A DNA stretch of 64,000 bases from Pseudomonas hormoni (GTDB taxonomy: Bacteria; Pseudomonadota; Gammaproteobacteria; Pseudomonadales; Pseudomonadaceae), in the NCBI RefSeq assembly GCF_018502625.1, contig NZ_CP075566.1, positions 253,001 through 317,000 on the forward strand. Reading direction: 5' to 3'. The notes beneath the pieces were generated by a model. That model ran no database searches, was not told the DNA's origin, and worked only from the letters and a program-made list of their open reading frames with translations. The translations under genes and the position numbers were made by a program. The stretch's first letter is position 1; every line of letters begins with the position of its first letter. Positions 30,116 to 39,021 of the stretch are shown here, one piece after another.

Positions 30116-30823
30116 ATGACCAACCAGACAGCAAGTCCATGGGACTCACAAGATTCGTCAGAAGCGACCGTATCGGCAGTAACGGCAGCAGCAGAAGCGG
30201 CAGTAGCGGCAGTAGCGGCAGTAGTGGCAGCAGCAGAAGCGGCAGTAGCGTCAGAAGGGGCAGAAGCATTTGCCACAGTCCTCCACCCACGTCCGCCAAC
30301 GATTGTTAGCCCCTCACAAAACAGTCAACATAACGTGGGATACGTGATTCCCGCGGGGAATTGTGAGCCAGGTGCTGTCGTTGATATTATGGGCGAGAAT
30401 GGATTCTTCTTGGGCAACGCCACCGTTAACGGCAACAACTGGCTATACACCAAAAGGTGGCCCGTGGGTCAGTATGCTTACAGGGTTCGTCAGACTTCTG
30501 GAGGGGAGTACTCCGATCTAAGCGAAGTACGAAGGTTCACGGTGGTCAATCAAAAAGATGTGCCCTCGATTATGGCACCCTCGGACGGAGCCACCTACAA
30601 GGCAGGCCCGATGACAATTATCGTGGCCGCTCATTCAGCAGCGACCGCTGTTCGCCTACTGAGCCATGACGATAGTGTACTAGGCGTATGCGTGAAAGTA
30701 GCGGATGGTGTTTGGCGTTTCACCTTTACGTGGACGGCTGGTGTCAAGCACCTGAAAGCGGTGCAAGATTTGAACGGCCAACCTCGGGTTGGCAGCATGA
30801 TTGGGTTTTACGTTAATCCATAA
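30116..30823 (+). CDS. Ala-rich repeat plus Ig-like domain protein, function unknown
   Basis: From MTNQTASPWDSQDSS the product is 235 residues; an ATG 24 codons upstream is possible. Residues 15-50 are almost pure Ala/Val/Glu, encoded by imperfect GCAGTAGCG-type repeats. Residues 58-140 and 145-235 look like two beta-sandwich Ig-like domains (IPAGNCEPGAVVDIMGENG and IMAPSDGATYKAGPMTI). No signal peptide or catalytic motif is seen. Such Ig-like pairs occur in adhesins and carbohydrate-binding proteins, and the divergent GH20 neighbour fits a sugar theme. Base composition is less GC-rich than the core genes, suggesting acquisition. Confidence 0.6.
   Translation: MTNQTASPWDSQDSSEATVSAVTAAAEAAVAAVAAVVAAAEAAVASEGAEAFATVLHPRPPTIVSPSQNSQHNVGYVIPAGNCEPGAVVDIMGENGFFLGNATVNGNNWLYTKRWPVGQYAYRVRQTSGGEYSDLSEVRRFTVVNQKDVPSIMAPSDGATYKAGPMTIIVAAHSAATAVRLLSHDDSVLGVCVKVADGVWRFTFTWTAGVKHLKAVQDLNGQPRVGSMIGFYVNP
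30166..30262 (+). repeat. Imperfect GGCAGTAGC / GGCAGCAGC simple-sequence repeat in a coding region
   Basis: About 95 bases of units such as GGCAGTAGC, GGCAGCAGC and AGAAGC lie in tandem. All are multiples of three, so slippage would change the length of the alanine tract without shifting the frame. In the +1 frame the same DNA reads as a Ser/Gly tract, which makes a false open frame. Confidence 0.8.
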
Positions 30824-30916
30824 TCGAATCGTAGAGGGCTATTCGCGAAGCTGTTTTCATTTCCGCACTGGAGGCAGTCAAATCCGAAGGTGACGGAGTG
30901 CGGCCTCATCTGAGGC

Positions 30917-30956
30917 ATCTGCGGCAAGGATCAAGCGTCCTTGCCGCAGATTTTTT
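30917..30956 (+). terminator. Strong intrinsic terminator overlapping the 3' end of cysZ
   Basis: A 14-base perfect stem, ATCTGCGGCAAGGA / TCCTTGCCGCAGAT, with a 7-base loop, is followed by six T on the plus strand. It ends transcripts from the Ig-like gene. The last codons of cysZ on the minus strand form the right arm, and its stop codon falls in the loop. Confidence 0.9.
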
Positions 30957-31737
30957 GCCGATCGTCTGCCTGGATGAGACTGTTATCGAGCAGAAACAAC
31001 CCGCGCCTCGGCCCCCGCTCACGCACCCAAAACAACGTCGCCCCCGCCACCGCCGCCGGCATCATCAGAATGTTGACCACCGGAATCAGCAACACCAGAT
31101 AGACAATCCCGCCGAAACTCATGCTCTGCCAGCGCTTCTCACGCAGCCAGGCGAGCATCTCGTTCCAGCCGAGTTTGTGGTTGTCCGCGGGATAGTCGAT
31201 GTACTGGATCGCCATCATCCACACCCCGAACAGCAGCCACAACGGCGCGGCGATGATGTTGACCACGGGGATGAACGAGAGGATGAACAGCCCGATCGCC
31301 CGCGGCAGGAAGTAGCCGAGTTTGCGCATTTCCCGAGCCAGGGTGCGCGGGATCATGGCGATCAGTTCACCCCAGCTGAAGGCCGGGAAATCGTCGGTGC
31401 CACGCACCACCACTTCAACTTTCTCCGCGAGGAAGCCGTTGAACGGCGCGGCGATGACGTTGGCCAGCATGGTGAAGGTGAAGAACACCATCAACACCAC
31501 CAGCACCACGAAAATCGGCCAGAGCACGTAACTGAGAAAACTCAGCCAGTCGGGCAGGGACGGCATCAGCGTATCGACCCACAGGCTGAATTGATGGCCG
31601 GCCAGATAGATCAATCCGACGAACAACACCAGATTGATTGCCAGTGGCAACAACACGAACAAACGCAGGCTGGGGCTCAGCACCAGCTTGAGGCCTTCGC
31701 GCAGGTACTGCGGGCCGGACAGAACAGGGGCGGGCAT
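30931..31737 (-). CDS. cysZ: CysZ-family sulfate transporter (EI24 domain)
   Basis: 268 residues from [20 protein letters not shown], with about four to six hydrophobic segments in the EI24/CysZ pattern and a large conserved middle containing [36 protein letters not shown] and ending [19 protein letters not shown]. CysZ imports sulfate for cysteine synthesis, which would feed CysD/CysNC encoded 10 kb away. The frame extends 31 codons further upstream, but those do not resemble the family. It is divergent from trxB. Confidence 0.9.
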   Translation of the reverse strand: MPAPVLSGPQYLREGLKLVLSPSLRLFVLLPLAINLVLFVGLIYLAGHQFSLWVDTLMPSLPDWLSFLSYVLWPIFVVLVVLMVFFTFTMLANVIAAPFNGFLAEKVEVVVRGTDDFPAFSWGELIAMIPRTLAREMRKLGYFLPRAIGLFILSFIPVVNIIAAPLWLLFGVWMMAIQYIDYPADNHKLGWNEMLAWLREKRWQSMSFGGIVYLVLLIPVVNILMMPAAVAGATLFWVRERGPRRGLFLLDNSLIQADDRQKICGKDA

Positions 31738-31850
31738 ATCGTGCTCCGAGCAGAGGGGAAACGCGCCGACCTTACCGGCTTTGCCTGACGGGCGAAAGCG
31801 CGGTCGCAGTATCGACATCAACTGTAACAAAGGCGCCTATATATAAGCGG

Positions 31851-33015
<1,165 letters not shown>

Positions 33016-33026
33016 GAGCGTTGAAT

Positions 33027-33055
33027 AAAAAAAACCGGCTTTGGCCGGTTTTTTT
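33027..33055 (+). terminator. Intrinsic terminator of trxB (bidirectional)
   Basis: The stem AACCGGC / GCCGGTT with loop TTTG is flanked by A and T runs, so it can act on both strands. It starts 12 bases after the trxB stop. Confidence 0.92.
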
Positions 33056-33085
33056 GTGCCCACAGAAAGTGCGGTCAACACAAAC

Positions 33086-33172
33086 CCTTGTAGGAGCTAG
33101 CTTGCTAGCGATGGTGTGTCAGTCACATCGATGTAGCTGACACACCATCGCTAGCAGGCTAGCTCCCACAGG
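33086..33172. repeat. REP pair, class B variant with palindromic centre
   Basis: Arms GTAGGAGCTAGCTTGCTAGCG and CGCTAGCAGGCTAGCTCCCAC enclose the centre GATGGTGTGTCAG...CTGACACACCATC, so the whole element can fold into one long nested hairpin. It lies between convergent trxB and the aminotransferase gene. Confidence 0.86.
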
Positions 33173-33191
33173 GACTGCATGGGCTTTAAGT

Positions 33192-34442
33192 TCAGGCCAG
33201 TTTCTTCAGGCATGCCTCAAGAATATCCAGCCCTTCCTCCAGTACGTTGGCCTCGGTGGTCAGTGGTGCCAGCAGCCGGATGATGTGGCGCGACTTGCCG
33301 CTGGGCATCAGCAGCAACCCGGCTTCTCGCGCCAGGGCCAGCAGTTGCGTCAGCTGCGCCGGGGCCGGTGTGCCGTCGGCATGGGCCAGTTCGATGCCAC
33401 GCATGGCGCCGACGCCAGTCAGTCGTCCGAGAAAGGGCGAAGTCTTACTGGCGCGCCAGGATTGGTAACGGCTGACGATCGCTTCTTCCTGCTGCGTACC
33501 CCAGGCTTGCAGGTTGGCATCGGACATTTCGTCGAGCGTCGCCAACGCGGCAGCGCAAGCAATCGGATTGCCCGAGTAAGTGCCCCCCAGTCCGCCCTTG
33601 GGCAAGGTGTCGAGCAGCGACTTGCGCCCGACCACCGCCCCCAGCGGCACACCGCCTGCGATGCTTTTGCCGAGCAGGATCAGGTCGGGCTCGATGCCCA
33701 GTCGAGAAAACGCAAAGCGCTGACCGGTACGGCCGAACCCGGACTGGATTTCATCGGCGATCAGCAGAATGTTTTTTTCATCGCACAAGCGTCGCAGCGC
33801 TTGCGCGAACTCGACGTCCATGGCCAGGAAACCGGCTTCGCCCTGCACCGGTTCGACGATAAAACACGCCACGTCGTCGACATCGATTTCGACACTGAAC
33901 AGTCGATCCATCGCCTTCAGCGCTTCGGCGCAGGTCACGCCGTTGTCTTCGCTGGGGAAGGGCAGGTGATACACCGGACCAGGCAGCACGCCGACCTTTT
34001 GTTTGTAGGGCGCGACTTTGCCGTTCAGGTTGAGCGTGGCAAGTGTACGTCCGTGAAAGGCGCCATCGAAGGCAATGACGGCCGTGCGACCGGTCGCGCC
34101 CCTGACGATCTTCAGCGCGTTTTCCGCCGCTTCCGCGCCGCTGTTGGTGAGCATGCCGCTGACCGGGTAATCCACCGGAATAAACGCGGCCAGGCGATCC
34201 ATGAAATCGAGGTAGGGCACGTGCGGCGCCGCGTTGAACGCGTAGTGCGTCAGCCGGGTGGCTTGTTCGCGAATGGCCTCGACGATGCGCGGGTGGCAAT
34301 GGCCGAGGTTCAACACGCCGATGCCGCCGACAAAGTCGATGTAGCGTTTGCCATCGATGTCCCAGACCTCGGCATTTTTGCCGTGGCTGAGCGTGACAGG
34401 ATGAACGATGTTGATCGACCGGCTGATGGATTCGCTGCTCAT
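33192..34442 (-). CDS. Class III PLP aminotransferase, 4-aminobutyrate aminotransferase-like
   Basis: 416 residues with the class III features: FVGGIGVLNLGHCHPRIV, TNSGAEAAENALKIVR, the Asp in LIADEIQSGFGRTG and the PLP lysine in LLGKSIAGGVPLGAVVG. These fit the GabT/DavT group, which moves the amino group of 4-aminobutyrate or 5-aminovalerate to 2-oxoglutarate. No succinate-semialdehyde dehydrogenase lies beside it, so it is probably a second copy with a different preference; I leave the symbol blank. It stands alone between REP elements. Confidence 0.88.
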   Translation of the reverse strand: MSSESISRSINIVHPVTLSHGKNAEVWDIDGKRYIDFVGGIGVLNLGHCHPRIVEAIREQATRLTHYAFNAAPHVPYLDFMDRLAAFIPVDYPVSGMLTNSGAEAAENALKIVRGATGRTAVIAFDGAFHGRTLATLNLNGKVAPYKQKVGVLPGPVYHLPFPSEDNGVTCAEALKAMDRLFSVEIDVDDVACFIVEPVQGEAGFLAMDVEFAQALRRLCDEKNILLIADEIQSGFGRTGQRFAFSRLGIEPDLILLGKSIAGGVPLGAVVGRKSLLDTLPKGGLGGTYSGNPIACAAALATLDEMSDANLQAWGTQQEEAIVSRYQSWRASKTSPFLGRLTGVGAMRGIELAHADGTPAPAQLTQLLALAREAGLLLMPSGKSRHIIRLLAPLTTEANVLEEGLDILEACLKKLA

Positions 34443-34580
34443 GGATGACCGACTCTGAAGAAGGGAAGCTTCTTTTATCTAAGCCGCGAGCAGCGGTGCC
34501 CGGCAAACGAAATAAAGTTGCCGGGTCAATCTTAAAAGTCGGGATGTGTGCGAACAAGAGATGGGCAGGCAACGCGTAAC

Positions 34581-34677
34581 CTGTGGCGAGTGAGCTTGCT
34601 CCCGTTGGGTCGCGCAGCGGCCCCAAAAAATAGGGACCGCTACGCAGTCCAGCGGGAGCAAGCTCCCTCGCCACAGG
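34581..34677. repeat. REP pair, class C
   Basis: CTGTGGCGAGTGAGCTTGCTC and GAGCAAGCTCCCTCGCCACAG face each other, with inner arms CGCGCAGCGGCCCC / GGGACCGCTACGCAG. It lies in the 270-base gap upstream of the aminotransferase and downstream of the hopJ-like gene; I see nothing else in that gap. Confidence 0.86.
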
Positions 34678-34712
34678 TCAGTGTTATTCAGAGTGTTTTT
34701 TGCGGGCTTTAA

Positions 34713-35051
34713 TTAGCGGCGGGTCAGTGGCTGCTGGGTGAATTTCACACCGGCCAGGCCGTGGGTAATCAACGCACGAATATTCCCATGATCGCTGCCT
34801 TCAGGCGTCGCCACTACCGAACGGTAATGCTCGCCAAACGCCAACAGCGCTTCTTCATCGCTCAGGCCTTCCAGCAGCGCCAGACCCAAGGTCTTGCACG
34901 AACCTTCATTCTGCCCGGCCGCATTTTCCACGCCGCCGTTGTTGAAGGCCTGAGGCTGGTAGTCGTAGCCCGCGGCGATGAACGCCAGGGTGTCGGCAAA
35001 AACGTGTTCGCCGCTCTTGAGGCTGGCGCGCAGGGTGTTCAGATCACTCAT
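34713..35051 (-). CDS. HopJ family protein
   Basis: 112 residues from MSDLNTLRASLKSGEHVF. The family segments FIAAGYDYQPQAFNNGG and ENAAGQNEGSCKTLGLALL are clear. HopJ was named as a type III effector in P. syringae, but homologues are widespread in bacteria without such a system and are probably housekeeping. Here it overlaps the DUF1244 gene by eight bases and ends the fol-gene run, which supports a metabolic or housekeeping role. Its function is unknown. Confidence 0.88.
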   Translation of the reverse strand: MSDLNTLRASLKSGEHVFADTLAFIAAGYDYQPQAFNNGGVENAAGQNEGSCKTLGLALLEGLSDEEALLAFGEHYRSVVATPEGSDHGNIRALITHGLAGVKFTQQPLTRR

Positions 35052-35340
35052 TGGGTTTTCCTTTGGCGAACGCCGCTTGTTGTTCGGCGTTGGCTTCTTG
35101 CTGGTATTGGGCTTTCCACTCGGCGTACGGCATGCCGTAGACCACTTCGCGGGCGTCATCGAGGCTGACCTCGATCTGGCGTTCATCTGCTGCGGCCTTG
35201 TACCACTTGGACAGGCAATTGCGGCAGAAACCCGAGAGGTTCATCAGGTCGATGTTCTGCACATCCTTGCGGCTGTCCAGGTGCGCGACCAGCCGGCGGA
35301 AGGCGGCGGCTTCAAGTTCGAGGCGTTGTTGGTCAGTCAT
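35044..35340 (-). CDS. DUF1244 family protein
   Basis: 98 residues from MTDQQRLELEAAAFRRLV. The family core NLSGFCRNCLSKWYKAAADE and the YGMPYAEWKAQYQ end are present. The two cysteines in CRNC suggest metal or redox chemistry, but no function is known. It lies 68 bases downstream of folX on the same strand and overlaps hopJ, so it probably belongs to the same operon. Confidence 0.9.
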   Translation of the reverse strand: MTDQQRLELEAAAFRRLVAHLDSRKDVQNIDLMNLSGFCRNCLSKWYKAAADERQIEVSLDDAREVVYGMPYAEWKAQYQQEANAEQQAAFAKGKPNE

Positions 35341-35408
35341 GATGGGCTCTGTGCAATCGAATCGTGGCGCGGATGATAAAAGCATGGCGCGCGATGCGCC
35401 AGACGCGG

Positions 35409-35780
35409 TCAGCGGCTTGCAGCCAGGGTGATCGACACCGACTCGGCGAAACGCAAGGCGTGGGGCTTGTCGACTTCGACCTCGGCGTACAGTACCGACG
35501 CGTTGGCCATGACCAAATCGAGAATTTCCTGGGTCAGCCGCTCAAGCAGGGCGAAGCGATTGCCTTCGACGTGGGCGATGATCGCCTTGGTGATGGTCCG
35601 GTAATTGAGTGCGTGATCGATGTCGTTGTCACGCACCGCTTCCTGAGCGGCGTACAGGATGGTCAGGTTGATCAACACATCCTGCTTGTTGAGGATTTCA
35701 TCCTCGTTGATCCCGATGAACGTCCGCAGACACAGGTCCTTGACCCGGATGCGTGCCATTCCTGGTTGAAGTTGTGGCAT
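35409..35780 (-). CDS. folX: Dihydroneopterin triphosphate 2'-epimerase FolX
   Basis: 123 residues in the dihydroneopterin-aldolase fold, starting [28 protein letters not shown]. The company of FolE and FolM and the FolX-like [10 protein letters not shown] start favour the epimerase over the aldolase FolB. It converts dihydroneopterin triphosphate to dihydromonapterin triphosphate. Its start is two bases after the folE stop. In pseudomonads the FolE-FolX-FolM route makes tetrahydromonapterin, the cofactor of phenylalanine hydroxylase. Confidence 0.93.
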   Translation of the reverse strand: MPQLQPGMARIRVKDLCLRTFIGINEDEILNKQDVLINLTILYAAQEAVRDNDIDHALNYRTITKAIIAHVEGNRFALLERLTQEILDLVMANASVLYAEVEVDKPHALRFAESVSITLAASR

Positions 35781-35782
35781 TG

Positions 35783-36343
35783 CTACTTGCTCCGTCCAAT
35801 CAATTGCAGGAACTCCTGGCGGGTGTTGCTCGACTCGCGGAAGGCGCCGAGCATCACCGAGGTGTTCATGGTCGAATTCTGTTTCTCGACGCCGCGCATC
35901 ATCATGCACATGTGCTGTGCTTCGATGACCACCGCGACACCCGCGGCACCGGTCACCTGTTGCACCGCGTCGGCGATTTGCCGGGTGAGGTTTTCCTGGA
36001 TCTGCAGGCGACGGGCGAACATGTCCACCAACCGCGCAATCTTCGACAGACCCAGCACTTTACCCGTTGGAATATAAGCCACATGCGCCTTGCCGATGAA
36101 GGGCAGCAGGTGATGTTCGCACAGCGAGTACAGCTCGATGTTGTCGACAATGATCATTTCATCGTTGTCGGAGGCGAACAACGCGCCGTTGACGATTTCT
36201 TCGACACACTGTTCATAACCGTGACACAGGTACTGCATGGCCTTGGCCGCGCGCAGCGGCGTATCGAGCAAGCCTTCGCGTTCGGGGTTTTCACCGAGGC
36301 CGATGAGGATCTCGCGATAGCTCTGGGTCAGGGATAACGTCAT
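35783..36343 (-). CDS. folE: GTP cyclohydrolase I FolE
   Basis: A 186-residue type I GTP cyclohydrolase with the zinc ligands in LCEHHLLPF and in the [11 protein letters not shown] segment, and the [22 protein letters not shown] core. It converts GTP to dihydroneopterin triphosphate, the first step of folate and monapterin synthesis. It is the middle gene of folM-folE-folX. Pseudomonads often carry a second folE for folate, so this copy may serve mostly the pterin cofactor. Confidence 0.95.
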   Translation of the reverse strand: MTLSLTQSYREILIGLGENPEREGLLDTPLRAAKAMQYLCHGYEQCVEEIVNGALFASDNDEMIIVDNIELYSLCEHHLLPFIGKAHVAYIPTGKVLGLSKIARLVDMFARRLQIQENLTRQIADAVQQVTGAAGVAVVIEAQHMCMMMRGVEKQNSTMNTSVMLGAFRESSNTRQEFLQLIGRSK

Positions 36344-36364
36344 GGAACATCCTCGCGGGCCAAT

Positions 36365-37075
36365 CTATTTGAGGTGCCGTCCGCCGTTGACGGTCAGGGT
36401 CGTGCCGGTGACATAAGGGTTGTCGAGCAAATAACGCAGGCTCTGGTAGATCACTTCGCTGCCCGGTTCGATGCCCAGCGCAGACTTGGCCAGGGCTTTG
36501 GTGCGGTAGGCCGCGTCGTCGTCGGGATTAAACAGTAGCAGGGCTGGGGAGATGCCGTTGACCTTGATGTCTGGTGCGTACTTCGCGGCGAAGGACAATG
36601 TGAGACTGTCCAGCCCGGCTTTGCTGGCGCAGTAGCCGATGTGTTTGCTGCTGCCCCTGCGAGTGACGTCATCGCTGATGTGCACGATGTCGGCCGGGCT
36701 CGAGCGTTGCAGCAAGTCGGCGCAGTGCAGGTTGATCAGGTAGGGCGCCAGCATGTGCACGCTGAACAGGCGGGTGAAGGCTGCGGCGTCGGTGTCTGGC
36801 GTTTCGGCCAGCCATTCGGAGGCGTTGTGGATGATCGCGCGCAAGCTGTCTGTGTGGGTTTTCAGTTCGCTGATGAAGGCGAAAATTCCGGCTTCGGTAG
36901 AAAAGTCTGCGAATACCGCCGTCGCCCCCAGATCACGCAATGCCTGTACACCGGGGCGTTCAGTGCGATAGCTGAAGATCACGGCATGGCCGTCTTCGAG
37001 CAAACGCTGCGCGCAGTGCAGGCCGACACGCTGGCCGGCACCGGTAATCAGGATCGGAGCGGATGAAGAAGTCAT
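36365..37075 (-). CDS. folM: Dihydromonapterin reductase FolM
   Basis: This 236-residue short-chain dehydrogenase has the cofactor motif ITGAGQRVGLHCAQRLL, where QRVG marks the pteridine-reductase/FolM group, and the catalytic YxxxK in IGYCASKAGLDSL. It reduces dihydromonapterin to tetrahydromonapterin with NADPH. Start at MTSSSAPILITG; a start nine codons upstream is less likely. It heads the fol operon, with a class C REP element upstream. Confidence 0.93.
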   Translation of the reverse strand: MTSSSAPILITGAGQRVGLHCAQRLLEDGHAVIFSYRTERPGVQALRDLGATAVFADFSTEAGIFAFISELKTHTDSLRAIIHNASEWLAETPDTDAAAFTRLFSVHMLAPYLINLHCADLLQRSSPADIVHISDDVTRRGSSKHIGYCASKAGLDSLTLSFAAKYAPDIKVNGISPALLLFNPDDDAAYRTKALAKSALGIEPGSEVIYQSLRYLLDNPYVTGTTLTVNGGRHLK

Positions 37076-37147
37076 GAACGGCTCGCGTCGCGGTAAGAGC
37101 AAAACTATACCAGCGACGGGAGCGGACTACCTATTGTGGAGCATCCT

Positions 37148-37272
37148 TTGTGGGAGCGAGCCTCTGTGGCGAGGGAGCTTGCTCCCGCTTGAGTGCGCAG
37201 CACTCACAATAGGGGCCGCTACGCAGCCCAGCGGGAGCAAGCTCGCTCGCCACAAAGGCTTGCTCCCACAGG
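37148..37272. repeat. Compound REP element (class C nested in class A/B-like arms)
   Basis: Outer arms TGTGGGAGCGAGCC and GGCTTGCTCCCACA surround a complete class C pair (CTGTGGCGAGGGAGCTTGCTC...GAGCAAGCTCGCTCGCCACA). The two classes appear stacked, as if one REPIN had inserted in or beside another. It lies between the fol operon start and the monooxygenase-like gene. Confidence 0.82.
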
Positions 37273-37279
37273 AGGGGGA

Positions 37280-37849
37280 TCAGTGGTTTTGAGTGGAGTG
37301 TTCGGTTGGCAACGGTCGCGATGCCGCGCTGTTCAGCCAACCGGCCAGCATCCGCGTCGACAGTGGAATGAAGAAGTAAACCATCAACGGCGTCAGGCAC
37401 AGCGTGCTGATCAACACCCGAGGCAGCAGGCTCATTTCGCCGAGCAACGGCCCCAACAAAAAGTTGAACAGCAACGACACCGGAAAGAACGCCAGCCAGA
37501 TCGCCACGGCTTGTTTCCAGCGTGGCGGACGTTGGCCGGCAGCACCGAACCAGCCTTCGATGCCGCTCACGCGATGTTCCGTCTTATGCGCAAACAGATC
37601 GCTGCCGCGTGCAAGCCAGGCGGTACGCGAGGCGGAGTGCTCCCAGGCGTGCATGGTCTGCTCGTTGGCGAAGCGGAAAATAATCTGGAATTCGTCATCG
37701 TCGGGCGGCGGGGCGAGCACGCCTGAGCCGAGATAACCCTGGAAGTCGGTGGCCAGTTGTTCGCCTTCGCGCAACCAGGCCATCAGGTCCTGATAACGCC
37801 CATCGGCGACGCGGCGCGCAACCATCAGCGTGACGGGTGAGGTAGACAT
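37280..37849 (-). CDS. Antibiotic biosynthesis monooxygenase (ABM)-domain membrane protein
   Basis: 189 residues from the ATG at 37849, with GGAG seven bases upstream. Residues 1-95 form an ABM ferredoxin-like domain (MVARRVADGRYQDLMAWLREG, FQIIFRFANEQTMHAWEHS). Residues 120-185 hold two membrane helices (AVAIWLAFFPVSLLFNFLLG and VLISTLCLTPLMVYFF). Such fusions are common in pseudomonads and have no assigned reaction. It is divergent from the MerR regulator at 38061, so regulation by it is possible. Confidence 0.82.
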   Translation of the reverse strand: MSTSPVTLMVARRVADGRYQDLMAWLREGEQLATDFQGYLGSGVLAPPPDDDEFQIIFRFANEQTMHAWEHSASRTAWLARGSDLFAHKTEHRVSGIEGWFGAAGQRPPRWKQAVAIWLAFFPVSLLFNFLLGPLLGEMSLLPRVLISTLCLTPLMVYFFIPLSTRMLAGWLNSAASRPLPTEHSTQNH

Positions 37850-38060
37850 TATGTATCTCCATATGACAATCGCGTAACTCCGGGTAGGAGCTTCGCCAGA
37901 CGCAGCGCCGGGGTGGTGGGCTACGTCTCGGAACAAGCAAGGATTATTCCGGATTCTACAGGTTGTGCCCCTGACAATCGTTGCACATCTATGTATTGAA
38001 TGATCATGGGGCAAGAGGGTTAGAACGGGATCCAATTTAAACACGGACGTTGACTGCCCA

Positions 38061-39020
38061 ATGCCTGTCCTGACTGACGATGTCCCTGGTACTCAGAGCT
38101 CTGTTCCGATTGAACGGGAAGAGCTGTTTCCGATCCGCGAGGTGTCTCGGCTGACAGGCGTCAACCCGGTCACGTTGCGAGCCTGGGAGCGCCGTTATGG
38201 CCTGATCCAGCCAATGCGCACCGAAAGCGGGCATCGGCTGTACTCGATAGCCGATATCGAGCGGATCCACAGTATCCTTGCCTGGCTCGACCGCGGCGTT
38301 GCCGTCAGCAAGGTCGGCAAGATCCTGGCCAGGACCGCGCCGCTTCAGGCGCTGTCGCACCTCATCCCCAATGAACTGGTGCAAGCGGACTACGCGCAGT
38401 GGCAGGAACAGGTCAAAGCAGCCGTCAGCGCGTTCGATGAGGTCCAGCTGGAGCAAGTCTATGGACAGATCTTTTCCAGTTACCCCCTGACGGTGGCGTT
38501 CCAGGACATTCTGATTCCGCTCTGGCAGCAATTGCTGCAACGCCATGAAGGGTTCGGCCAGACAAGCGAGTGGCTATTCCTGGACGGCTTTCTGCGTTCT
38601 CGTGTGTTGCAACGGCTGCTGCTGGCGCGTGTCATGCAGCCGCGTCGCGTGATCGTCGGTGCCCTTAACGATCAATGTCGCGAGCTTGAAGTGCTGCTCA
38701 CGGCGCTGTTTCTGAGCAGTGTCGATTCGGCGATTCAAGTGTTGGCGCTCGGTCAGCCCTTGGACGAACTGACCCTGGTCTGCGAAAGAGTCAAGCCAAA
38801 GGCGTTGGTGCTGGTGTCCAATCATGCACCTGCCCCTGAGCTGCCGCGGCGTTTGAACCGGCTGGCCATGAGCCTGGATTGCCAGTTGATGCTCGCCGGC
38901 GATGCATCGGATATGGCGCAGGATAGCCTGAGAGGCTCGTCCATTGGCTGTTTGGGTAACGAGGGAATGGTGATGCGTCAGCGTCTGAAACAGTTCCTGG
39001 CAGGCAACCTGGATACCTGA
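38061..39020 (+). CDS. MerR-family regulator, LitR/CarH-like without the B12-binding histidine
   Basis: 319 residues. A MerR helix-turn-helix occupies residues 22-90 (PIREVSRLTGVNPVTLRAWERRYGL). An effector region like that of the light-responsive LitR/CarH regulators follows, with a helical bundle (100-185) and a Rossmann-like domain (190-310). Where cobalamin-binding members have E/D-x-H-x-x-G, this protein reads DQCREL, so the cobalt-ligating histidine is absent. That is the pattern of the pseudomonad class II LitR proteins, which are reported to work with a short LOV protein. Such a LOV gene lies 0.7 kb away. Confidence 0.88.
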   Translation: MPVLTDDVPGTQSSVPIEREELFPIREVSRLTGVNPVTLRAWERRYGLIQPMRTESGHRLYSIADIERIHSILAWLDRGVAVSKVGKILARTAPLQALSHLIPNELVQADYAQWQEQVKAAVSAFDEVQLEQVYGQIFSSYPLTVAFQDILIPLWQQLLQRHEGFGQTSEWLFLDGFLRSRVLQRLLLARVMQPRRVIVGALNDQCRELEVLLTALFLSSVDSAIQVLALGQPLDELTLVCERVKPKALVLVSNHAPAPELPRRLNRLAMSLDCQLMLAGDASDMAQDSLRGSSIGCLGNEGMVMRQRLKQFLAGNLDT

Positions 39021-39021
39021 A

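Noticed and set aside
29863..30309. A plus-strand frame with a Ser/Gly repeat tract
   Set aside because: It is the +1 reading of the same simple repeat that encodes the alanine tract. Its downstream part has no domain and stops shortly, whereas the other frame continues into Ig-like domains.
34713..35051. HopJ as evidence of a type III secretion effector
   Set aside because: The family is widespread in bacteria without type III secretion, the gene overlaps a housekeeping-type neighbour, and no secretion or chaperone genes are nearby.
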